From: Gammaproteobacteria bacterium
GTDB taxonomy: Bacteria > Pseudomonadota > Gammaproteobacteria > Pseudomonadales > JAUIKI01
Assembly (NCBI GenBank): GCA_030430875.1
Contig: JAUIKI010000110.1
Location: forward strand, 1 to 5,719
Length of the DNA: 5,719 bases
Direction: 5' to 3'
The stretch's first letter is position 1; each line of letters opens with the position of its first letter. The notes beneath the pieces were generated by a model, which saw nothing but the letters and a program-made list of their open reading frames with translations, was not told the origin of the DNA and did not search any database. The translations under genes and the position numbers were made by a program. Shown here one piece after another: positions 1 to 5,563 of this stretch.

Positions 1-258
1 TGTATCAATACGACTGATACGAAGGGTTTTTTTTAAGATGTTGATAGCCTCTTGTCCATTAAAAGCTTCCATGTATTGAATATGCAGTTTTTTTAATAAA
101 TGTTGAATAAGTAGTTGGTTTGTTGGATTATCTTCCACAATTAAAATAATTTTATTGTCTGTATGCCTATGTTTGATCTGACTTGCATTTTGGCTATATG
201 GCTTTTGCTGAGAAATAGCATTCATCAGTTGCTTTAACTTGTAAGAAGTCAGTGGCTT
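1..258 (-). pseudogene. C-terminal fragment: end of receiver 1 and start of receiver 2, runs off window
   Basis: Reading on in the same frame past the TAA at 261-259, the first codons give KPLTSYKLKQLMN. This is the end of the first receiver domain: the invariant strand-5 Lys-Pro followed by the last helix. After a linker of about 20 residues a second receiver begins with KIILIVEDNPTNQ, which has the Glu-Asp acidic pair, then helix 1 and the EAFNGQEAI motif typical of hybrid-kinase receivers. The frame is open to position 1, and the phosphoacceptor Asp would lie just beyond the edge. There are no stop codons or frameshifts in these 86 codons, so the nonsense change looks recent. No convincing independent start with a ribosome binding site is visible, so the segment is unlikely to be translated on its own. 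Confidence 0.75.
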
Positions 259-987
259 TTAAAGCTGATGATTTTTTGTCAAATGAATCAAACCAAGATA
301 GGAAAGTGTTTCGCCATTAGGTAGTAAAATGATCTGATGGTGTGGGTTAAGGGCTAGTTTTTGACATTCCTTAAGTAGTGTTTTGATAAATAATTTTTCA
401 TTCTCAGTGTAATCAATAAAGATGATCTGTGAACTTAAATCTATTGTTTTATATTCATCTACTTTCTGATCTAAAGACAACGTTTTACAATTAAATCCGA
501 GGGAGGCGAGTTGAGTTTTTAACAACTTTTTTAGAGACGATTGATCTGTAAATATCAATATGTTTTTGATTTCTAAAGGCTTCAGTTGATCATTTGTAAT
601 AATTTTTTTTAATTCTGATTGGTTGACTAAAGGAATGTCAATCTGAAAAATTGCGCTTTTGCCAATGCTGCTTTTTAAAGTAATTTTCCCATGCATTAAT
701 TCAATCAGCCCTTTAGTAATAGTGAGCCCCAGTCCTGTTCCACCAAATTGCCTTGTATCACCTGATTCTGCTTGATTAAAAGATTCAAACAATGAAGTAG
801 CATTTGTTTGCTCAATTCCAAGTCCAGAATCTTGTAACATAAACTGAAGATTATCTTTGCCATTAGCTAGTGTGACACCAGCTTTCAAGATGATTTTGCC
901 TTGCTGAGTGAATTTAAATGCATTATCTAGCAAGTGCTTAATGGCCTGACTAAGTCTGAGAGAATCTATTTCCACCAAATTTGGCAT
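259..987 (-). pseudogene. Central fragment: HATPase_c domain plus truncated degenerate receiver
   Basis: This segment gives 242 residues if counted from the ATG at 987. Residues 1-120 are the histidine-kinase ATP-binding domain, entering just before the N-box: HLLDNAFKFT (18-27), the G1 box DSGLG (53-57), the F-box LFESF (67-71) and the G2 box GGTGLGL (82-88) are all intact. The first part of HATPase_c and all of HisKA are missing. Residues about 140-242 form a receiver-like domain with FTDQ in place of the usual acidic pair, a possible phosphoacceptor Asp in IIFIDY, and Pro where the conserved Ser/Thr of strand 4 is expected (IILLP), so it looks like a degenerate receiver. The fragment stops at TAA 261-259. 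The ATG overlaps the stop of the sensor fragment (TAATG), has no Shine-Dalgarno sequence before it, and the frame stays open upstream of it, so this is not a convincing real start. Confidence 0.75.
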
Positions 988-1478
988 TACGTAGAGATTA
1001 TTTTGAAATAATAGGTTTGTATGGTGTGAGGTTCAACATTAATGGGAAAAACAAAGTACTTGTTATCAATGATGCGGAATTTCGAGGGGTAGTTGATGCC
1101 AGAAATAATTTTTTGGTAATGGTTTGTATTGTTCGGCGAGTAAAACTCCACATGATTTAATAATCCATAATCAATCGAAATAAATAAAAATTGACGTTTA
1201 GCTGATGGATTGTAAATAGAAAATCGTAGCCATACAGGTGCGCGCTGAAAGCCAAAGTTTAAGGCAGACAAATCTGATGTGGTGAAATTCGGATGATTAG
1301 GATTGTCAATGAGGTCTTGTAGAATGATTTTGGCTGATTTATCTATCAAATAGTCGCCGTCTATTTGGTAGCGATGCTCTCCCTTCTCAAGTTGTAAAGG
1401 CTTTGCAGTGCCATGTGCTTTCGCTGTAAGCGATCCGCATATAGCCAACAGGCTAAGCATAAAAACACTGATTTTCAA
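987..1478 (-). pseudogene. N-terminal fragment: signal peptide plus 7TMR-DISMED2 sensor domain
   Basis: This segment gives 163 residues. Residues 1-21 form a signal peptide (Lys2, a hydrophobic core, cleavage probably after AKA at 19-21). Residues about 29-163 match the 7TMR-DISMED2 extracellular domain that precedes the seven-helix region in 7TMR-DISM receptors. Recognisable parts are PVWLRFSIYN (81-90), the VEFY strand (110-113), the SGINYPSKFR turn (126-135) and the final TYYFKI strand (155-160), where the family normally runs on into the first membrane helix. Here it stops after three more residues. The start is TTG at 1478; the next in-frame ATG (1460) would shorten the signal peptide by six residues, and an in-frame TAA lies at 1511-1509. 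A weak GGA lies 9 nt before the TTG. The fragment could still be translated and exported as a soluble periplasmic domain, but nothing shows that it is. Confidence 0.75.
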
Positions 1479-1514
1479 GTAAGAAATCCGTTTGAATGTT
1501 GCACTTTCTTACTT
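1477..1514. repeat. 10-bp perfect inverted repeat overlapping the kinase TTG start
   Basis: AAGTAAGAAA (1477-1486) is the exact reverse complement of TTTCTTACTT (1505-1514), with 18 bases between. The left arm covers two bases of the TTG start codon of the kinase fragment. In addition TTTCAAGTA occurs directly repeated at 1473-1481 and 1513-1521, 40 bp apart. The arrangement could be an operator for the divergent kinase/GST pair, an mRNA hairpin over the kinase translation start, or chance in AT-rich DNA. Confidence 0.4.
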
Positions 1515-1618
1515 TCAAGTATAGAAGCTTTTTATGGCTGTAGCTGTATAAGTGGTATTATTCATATCAGAAGATAGTCAGATGTTAATGTGGAATTTGG
1601 ATTAAAAAGGAGTAATTT
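1487..1618 (+). promoter_or_regulatory. Divergent intergenic region, probable GST promoter and ribosome binding site
   Basis: This region must hold the promoter for the GST gene. TATAAG at 1547-1552 is a fair -10 hexamer, and TATAGA at 1520-1525 is another, but neither has a convincing -35 at the right distance. The ribosome binding site is clear: AAGGAG at 1607-1612, six bases before the ATG at 1619, which fixes that start. No terminator or small gene was seen here. Confidence 0.3.
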
Positions 1619-2365
1619 ATGGAAAATCAGCCGGTTCAATTGTGCCAATTTGGGCGAGGTTGGCGTGTGGATGCACATTGGCGACTGCCTAATGGCAGTC
1701 CATTTTGTTTGAAAGTTGAAACTTTTCTACGGATGCATCAGATTTCTTATCAACTTATTGTCACCAATGATCCACGTAAAGCACCGCATAGCAAATTACC
1801 TTTTATTAACTATCAAGGCCAGACTATTGCTGATTCTCAGCGTATCATCGAGTTTCTTTGGCAACAATTTCCGCATTGCAAAGATGATTGGTTAACGAAG
1901 AATGAATTGGCAAACACTTATGCGCTGCGAATGTTAATGGAGCGTCATTTGATTGGTATTATTGCCTATTCACGTTTTAAAGATCCTGCTGGTTGGGCAA
2001 TCATGCGTAAAGCGCGATTAAAAGGACTGCCACCAATTCTAGGTCAATTTATTGTTGGTATAATGCAAAAACGCATCCACCAATTTTTACGATGTCAGGA
2101 ATTGTTGGAAATTTCACAAAATGATGTATATAGGCAAGGTGAGAGAGACCTAGACGTGTTATCACAGCAGCTTGGAAGTACGCCATATTTTTTTGGAGAT
2201 AAGCCTAGCTTACTTGATGCTGTAGCCTTTGGGTTTTTGGCTAATTTATTATGGGATCCTATGCCGACATCGCTAAAGCAGGTGATTCGCTCCCAGAGAA
2301 ACCTGTTAGATTTTTGTGAACGAATGCGTGAATCATATTATCCCAATGACTATTGGCGCAATTAG
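1619..2365 (+). CDS. Glutathione S-transferase-like protein, Fax/metaxin type
   Basis: This intact 248-residue protein has the two-domain GST fold of the Fax (failed axon connections)/metaxin-related group (GST_N_4 plus GST_C_6 type) rather than a classical GST. The N-terminal thioredoxin-like half contains SPFCLKVETFLRM (27-39), where the SPFC element sits at the catalytic-motif position. It continues with KLPFI (59-63), holding the cis-proline at 61, and the IADS element (70-73) that in GSTs contacts the glutathione gamma-glutamyl group. The helical C-terminal half carries FFGDKPSLLDAVAFGFLA (191-208), the strongest signature of the group. No signal peptide is evident, so it is probably cytoplasmic. 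The substrate is unknown; glutathione binding is inferred from the family, and transferase activity is not established for most bacterial members. The start has a strong AAGGAG site. It is divergent from the broken kinase and convergent with gspD, with no functional link to either visible. Confidence 0.88.
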   Translation: MENQPVQLCQFGRGWRVDAHWRLPNGSPFCLKVETFLRMHQISYQLIVTNDPRKAPHSKLPFINYQGQTIADSQRIIEFLWQQFPHCKDDWLTKNELANTYALRMLMERHLIGIIAYSRFKDPAGWAIMRKARLKGLPPILGQFIVGIMQKRIHQFLRCQELLEISQNDVYRQGERDLDVLSQQLGSTPYFFGDKPSLLDAVAFGFLANLLWDPMPTSLKQVIRSQRNLLDFCERMRESYYPNDYWRN

Positions 2366-2382
2366 TTCACAAAGGAATTTTT

Positions 2383-2496
2383 ATGGTGTTTTGGTCAATC
2401 TGTGAATGGTGGAATGAGTTTCAGCAGTGGTTGATTGAGTCTATCTGGTTTGCAGGTAGGTCACCACGAGTTTGCTCGTGGTGTGGACTTATATAA
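2383..2496 (+). CDS. Possible small Trp-rich ORF, 37 aa, unrecognised
   Basis: A 37-codon frame starts 17 bp after the GST stop, preceded by a good ribosome binding site (AAAGGAA, 2371-2377, five bases before the ATG), and would be cotranscribed with GST. The first 23 residues are rich in Trp and acidic/polar residues (FWSICEWWNEFQQW) and could form an amphipathic helix. The last dozen (RSPRVCSWCGLI) are encoded by the hairpin at 2462-2483 and look like fortuitous translation of it. Six of the 37 residues are Trp. I recognise no family. It may be a real small protein, the remaining 5' end of a longer gene cut off by the repeat, or a chance frame. The ribosome binding site is the main support. 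Confidence 0.35.
   Translation: MVFWSICEWWNEFQQWLIESIWFAGRSPRVCSWCGLI
2462..2483. terminator. Perfect 9-bp hairpin between convergent genes, possible bidirectional terminator
   Basis: CACCACGAG (2462-2470) and CTCGTGGTG (2475-2483) pair perfectly around a TTTG loop. The hairpin lies between the end of the GST transcript and the end of gspD (stop at 2504), where a terminator for both is expected. It lacks a clear T-run on either strand (TGGACTTATAT on the plus side), so it is not a textbook intrinsic terminator. It could instead be a single unit of a dispersed palindromic repeat. Confidence 0.45.
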
Positions 2497-2503
2497 CTAG
2501 TGA

Positions 2504-4453
2504 TTAAGGCGCATTGTACTGGTCACTAACAAAAGGCTGTGATCCTTGATCGGATGACTCTGGTAGTACCGGAGGATCTTTGCGCATGAAAACTGTCTCT
2601 GGTTTTAAATGATGCATCAGCTGTTGATCACGCATAAATTCATATCGGCTGCCAGTTACTGCTACAGCATGTTCAGCATTTTTTAATATGATTGGATGCA
2701 AAAATACCATCAAATTGGTTTTGACTTTAGTGGTTTTTTTGCTGCTGAAGAGTCTGCCTAATAGGGGGATGCTTCCCAAAATTGGCACTTTTCGGTTTGT
2801 TTCCAAGACCTGATCTTCAATGAGACCACCGAGGACTAATACCTGGCCATCCTCAACAAGAACCCGAGTTTTAATTGAGCGTTTATTGGTGATGATATCT
2901 TCTGCATCGACACTGGGTGATTCGTTGACGCTGGAAACTTCTTGTTCAATGTCTAAAGTGACCGCATCACCTTGATTAATTTGAGGCTTGATTTTTAAAC
3001 GGACACCGACATCTTCTCGCGTAATTGTGGTGAATGGGTTGCCACCGTCCTCGTTATCTCGACGTCCTGTTACAAATGGTACATTTTGCCCGACGAGAAT
3101 TTCTGCTTCTTCGTTATCAAGAGTCACCAGGGTTGGTGTAGATAGAATATTGGTTTTACTATCTGTCTCTAAAGCTGAAATCAGCGCACGAATATCACCG
3201 TTTCTAAAGAACCCCATGGCAATGCCTGATGAAATACTTAATTGGTCACTGCTGCCCAAAATAGAGCCACTACCAACACTTGTACCGCCTGCCCAGCCAT
3301 CACCATTAATTGCTGATGCTGAAGTTAGCAGGTCTATTCCCAATTCTCTTGCAGTATTTTCAGTGACTTCAACAATGACGGCTTCAACCAGTACCTGAGC
3401 GCGTCGAATATCCAGTTGATCAATAACTCGTTTGATGGTTTCAAGCAGACTGGGTGGGGCTGTGATAATCACAGCATTGGTTTCCTCACTAGCTTGAATG
3501 CTAACCTCAACATCAGCAGCTGCTTGAGTTTTACCTTTTTGTTCCTTTTGAATGCTTCCGCTGACACTTTCAAGAATTGGGACAATGTCTTTTGCCTTTA
3601 AATAATGTAGATAGATGACTTGAGTGTTGCCTTCACCTGCTAGTGGTTTGTCTAGACGATGGATTAAATTACGTATTTGCTTACGCTTGCTAGGGTCACC
3701 GCTCATTAAAATGCTATTTGAACGCTCGTCACCAGCAAAATTCACTTGAGATTCTAGCATGCCTGGTTGTCCTGGGTTTTGCCTGGGAAGTAGTGCAACC
3801 ATTACTTTGATGATATCTTTTGCACTAGCATGTTTAAGCTTGATGATTTCAATGTCGATATTACCGGCTAAATCAATGCTTTCAATAATTTTTATGATAC
3901 GATTGATATTACTTGCTCGATCAGAAATGATCAGTGAATTAGTCTCAGGGTATGCCGCGACATGGCCTGCTTGTGGAATGAGAGGGCGGATGAGCCCAAC
4001 CAACTGGTTAGCTGCAACATTCTTTACTTTAACAACACGCACAACCATTAAATCTTCTTGATAAGTAGTGTCGTTGTCCGATCCAGTGAGTGGAATATTA
4101 AGTTGCTTAGCAGTGATTTCTGGAATAATTTTGATTGAATCGTTTGTTTCAACGGCAGTAAATCCATGCACTTGTAACACTGACAAAAAAACCTCATAGG
4201 CTTCTTTAGGGGTCATGCCATCATTGGCAATGACAGTGACGCGTCCTTTTACTCGTGGATCGATGATAATATTTTTGTTTGTGTGTTCAGAAATCCATTC
4301 GATGAGTGCTCGAATATCAGCATCGCGCATATTCATCGTTAACAGATTGTCGTTCGATCCTGGTGAATTAGGTTCTGCCAATGCATTGTACGTGCAGAGC
4401 AAACAAAAGAGGTATAGGCTGTTGATCAAAAAATTGGAAATAATTTTTTTCAT
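2504..4453 (-). CDS. gspD: Type II secretion system secretin GspD
   Basis: GspD is the outer-membrane channel of the type II secretion system, a large ring through which folded periplasmic proteins leave the cell. The 649-residue length is normal. Order: signal peptide with probable cleavage after ALA (24-26); N0 domain about 36-110 (MRDADIRALIEWI), which contacts GspC; N1 about 134-198; N2 about 199-270; N3 about 275-345; secretin core about 350-590. The core includes GQNVPFVTG (455-463), the GVRLKIKPQI strand (483-492), VLVEDGQVLVLGGLIED (531-547) and KVPILGSIPLLGRLF (555-569). Residues 591-649 form a C-terminal region in the S-domain position where a pilotin may bind, ending in a Ser/Pro/Gln-rich tail. 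The start fits the signal peptide, but no Shine-Dalgarno sequence precedes it. It follows gspC on the same strand after 114 bp and is probably in the same operon. The gene is intact. Confidence 0.97.
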   Translation of the reverse strand: MKKIISNFLINSLYLFCLLCTYNALAEPNSPGSNDNLLTMNMRDADIRALIEWISEHTNKNIIIDPRVKGRVTVIANDGMTPKEAYEVFLSVLQVHGFTAVETNDSIKIIPEITAKQLNIPLTGSDNDTTYQEDLMVVRVVKVKNVAANQLVGLIRPLIPQAGHVAAYPETNSLIISDRASNINRIIKIIESIDLAGNIDIEIIKLKHASAKDIIKVMVALLPRQNPGQPGMLESQVNFAGDERSNSILMSGDPSKRKQIRNLIHRLDKPLAGEGNTQVIYLHYLKAKDIVPILESVSGSIQKEQKGKTQAAADVEVSIQASEETNAVIITAPPSLLETIKRVIDQLDIRRAQVLVEAVIVEVTENTARELGIDLLTSASAINGDGWAGGTSVGSGSILGSSDQLSISSGIAMGFFRNGDIRALISALETDSKTNILSTPTLVTLDNEEAEILVGQNVPFVTGRRDNEDGGNPFTTITREDVGVRLKIKPQINQGDAVTLDIEQEVSSVNESPSVDAEDIITNKRSIKTRVLVEDGQVLVLGGLIEDQVLETNRKVPILGSIPLLGRLFSSKKTTKVKTNLMVFLHPIILKNAEHAVAVTGSRYEFMRDQQLMHHLKPETVFMRKDPPVLPESSDQGSQPFVSDQYNAP

Positions 4454-4501
4454 ATTCGGGCAATTTCTATTTAATCAGGGAGAAAGATTATGACATGCTT
4501 T

Positions 4502-4519
4502 GACATGAAGAGTCATGTC
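4502..4519. repeat. Stem-loop with adjacent direct repeat between gspC and gspD
   Basis: GACATGA (4502-4508) and TCATGTC (4513-4519) form a perfect 7-bp stem with an AGAG loop. The left arm is also part of a tandem pair, TGACATG at 4491-4497 and 4501-4507, exactly 10 bp apart. In the gspC-gspD mRNA this hairpin would lie about 50 nt before the gspD start. It could influence mRNA processing or the relative output of gspD, or it could be a protein-binding site with one-turn spacing. It has no T-run, so terminator function is unlikely. Confidence 0.4.
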
Positions 4520-4567
4520 GAGATTGTCTATTTATGATGTATTGTGTTGATATTCTTGTTCAGTCAT

Positions 4568-5389
4568 TTATTCTTCCATGTCAATTGGTTCTTCTTCAGC
4601 ATCAGATTCATTAATATCGGCGACATTATCATTTTCTTCGATGATATCTTGTTCTTGAGTTTCTTTATATGCCTCTTTTTTGGCCATGATGCGTTGACGA
4701 AGAGCATTCAAACGATCACGAATATTTAAATTTTCGCTTGATTCTTCAGGATTTACTAGGTTTTCTTGATAGGGTTCTTCATAACCAGGAGGTGGCATTT
4801 CCGGCATAAACTGCTCAGAGTAGAGTGCCTCTGGATAGTTGTTGCTCGGTTGTGGCAGGAAGCTAGAGTGTGCTGAACGAGTGCCTGATTGTTGCGTGGG
4901 CGTTGGAAAATACAGGGTTTCCAAATTACCATTCCTATCCAAGATGATACTGTCAGTTTGCACTTTGTGTAACTTAACATCACCTGGTCCGTTTTCGCCT
5001 GTGCGCACGTAAATGGCTTTTCGGTCAGGTCCTTCGATAATTGCTGCAGCATTTTTTGGGTCATCATTGGTGAAAATGCCACGTAATGTTAATTTTAGCT
5101 TGGTTTCAGGCGGTTTTTCAGCTGTTTTGACTGTAGTGGTTTTATCATTGGCAATGCCAAACAATGTCCAGCCTTTAACTTGCGTAACCGTTAAAGACGA
5201 TTGAGCTGATTGGCTTGCAGGGTCAGTAGTTGCATTTTCTGAAACAATAGGGGTAGCATTTTCTTTCCAAGCTGCTTGAATTTGGATGTAAAAACTGATG
5301 AATATAGCCAAACTAGCCAGGATTAATAACAAAACGATGGCTTTTGGACTAATGTTAAGTAACGAATCTTTTATGTGAGATAAGACCAT
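4568..5389 (-). CDS. gspC: Type II secretion system protein GspC (XcpP-like, no PDZ domain)
   Basis: GspC is the bitopic inner-membrane protein that connects the T2SS platform to the secretin; its homology region (HR) binds the N0 domain of GspD. The 273 residues show a short cytoplasmic N-terminus, one membrane helix at about 17-35, and a periplasmic HR domain at about 74-162. The HR begins with WTLFG (74-78) and continues through KLKLTLRGIF (97-106), AAAIIEG (114-120) and ILDRNGNLETLYF (149-161). No PDZ domain follows. Instead there is a Pro/Gln/Ser-rich stretch (about 165-215), a short predicted coiled coil (about 221-242, with hydrophobic positions L227, L230, I234, A237 and Y241), and a tail at 243-273 with 15 Asp/Glu and no Lys/Arg. 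A coiled coil in place of PDZ is known from XcpP of Pseudomonas. The start is the ATG just before the membrane helix, with only a weak GAG upstream. It is first in the gspCD unit. Confidence 0.93.
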   Translation of the reverse strand: MVLSHIKDSLLNISPKAIVLLLILASLAIFISFYIQIQAAWKENATPIVSENATTDPASQSAQSSLTVTQVKGWTLFGIANDKTTTVKTAEKPPETKLKLTLRGIFTNDDPKNAAAIIEGPDRKAIYVRTGENGPGDVKLHKVQTDSIILDRNGNLETLYFPTPTQQSGTRSAHSSFLPQPSNNYPEALYSEQFMPEMPPPGYEEPYQENLVNPEESSENLNIRDRLNALRQRIMAKKEAYKETQEQDIIEENDNVADINESDAEEEPIDMEE

Positions 5390-5563
5390 GATATTCTCGA
5401 CGATATTGTGGTTTGGCTAATCTTGAGTGTTACCTAGTTAGTTTATGCTCAAAGATCAAAGTTCAGCAATGCTCGCTAGCCGTGAAAGTATCGACCAGTA
5501 AAGCCAGCAATACGATAAAAACTAAGAAGCATTTATAGTAATAATATAGTAAAAATAGTATTT
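5390..5563. promoter_or_regulatory. Divergent gspC / gspE promoter region
   Basis: These 174 bp must contain promoters for both gspCD (leftward) and gspE (rightward). A poor leftward candidate has -35 TTGCTG (complement of 5464-5469), a 16-bp spacer and -10 CATAAA (complement of 5442-5447). Rightward, TATAGT occurs at 5534-5539 and 5545-5550 without a recognisable -35. An imperfect inverted repeat, ATCTTGAG (5420-5427) with CTCAAAGAT (5448-5456, one bulged base), lies on the gspC side and might be an operator. Neither start has a good Shine-Dalgarno sequence; gspE is preceded only by A/T-rich sequence. Confidence 0.35.

Larger units (their letters stand above)
1..1478 (-). pseudogene. Degraded 7TMR-DISM hybrid histidine kinase, 3' end beyond window
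   Basis: Three consecutive minus-strand segments together read as one membrane hybrid sensor kinase: secreted DISMED2 sensor domain, ATPase (HATPase_c) domain, degenerate receiver, second receiver. An intact member of this class would also have a seven-helix 7TM domain and a HisKA dimerisation/phosphoacceptor domain between sensor and ATPase; both are absent here. The sensor segment ends at TAA 989-987, in a different frame from the kinase segment that begins at the same place, which indicates an internal deletion with frameshift. A second stop, TAA at 261-259, is in frame with open coding on both sides. The start is a TTG. No phosphorylatable His domain remains, so the locus cannot encode a working kinase. 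Two genuine short genes are unlikely, because the kinase piece begins inside its domain and has no ribosome binding site. A sequencing or assembly error at either lesion cannot be excluded from this window. Confidence 0.85.

Noticed and set aside
259..261. UAA recoded as an amino acid in this organism
   Set aside because: TAA ends gspC, gspD and the sensor fragment and also the upstream frame of gspE, so it serves as a normal stop. The gene carries another disabling lesion.
985..989. TAATG overlap between sensor fragment and kinase fragment, as if translationally coupled to give a split two-protein kinase
   Set aside because: The second frame starts in the middle of HATPase_c, lacks HisKA, is open upstream of the ATG and has no ribosome binding site. 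A deletion junction explains the overlap better.
2988..3398. 136-codon plus-strand frame inside gspD
   Set aside because: It lies opposite the secretin core, shows low-complexity Ser/Pro-rich translation and no family motif. It is a shadow of gspD, as are the plus-strand frames at 3416-3601, 3759-4061 and 4215-4493.
4502..4519. Intrinsic terminator separating gspC from gspD
   Set aside because: The stem is AT-containing, only 7 bp long, and no T-run follows on the transcribed side. Functionally coupled genes would not be expected to be separated by full termination.
4532..4567. 11-codon minus-strand ORF directly after the gspC stop (TAA then ATG)
   Set aside because: It is too short and has no recognisable sequence. 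The adjacent GGAAGA lies within the gspC coding sequence and is probably chance.
4756..5082. 108-codon minus-strand frame overlapping gspC in another frame
   Set aside because: The gspC frame has clear HR-domain motifs across this stretch. The alternative frame has no recognisable domain and no ribosome binding site.
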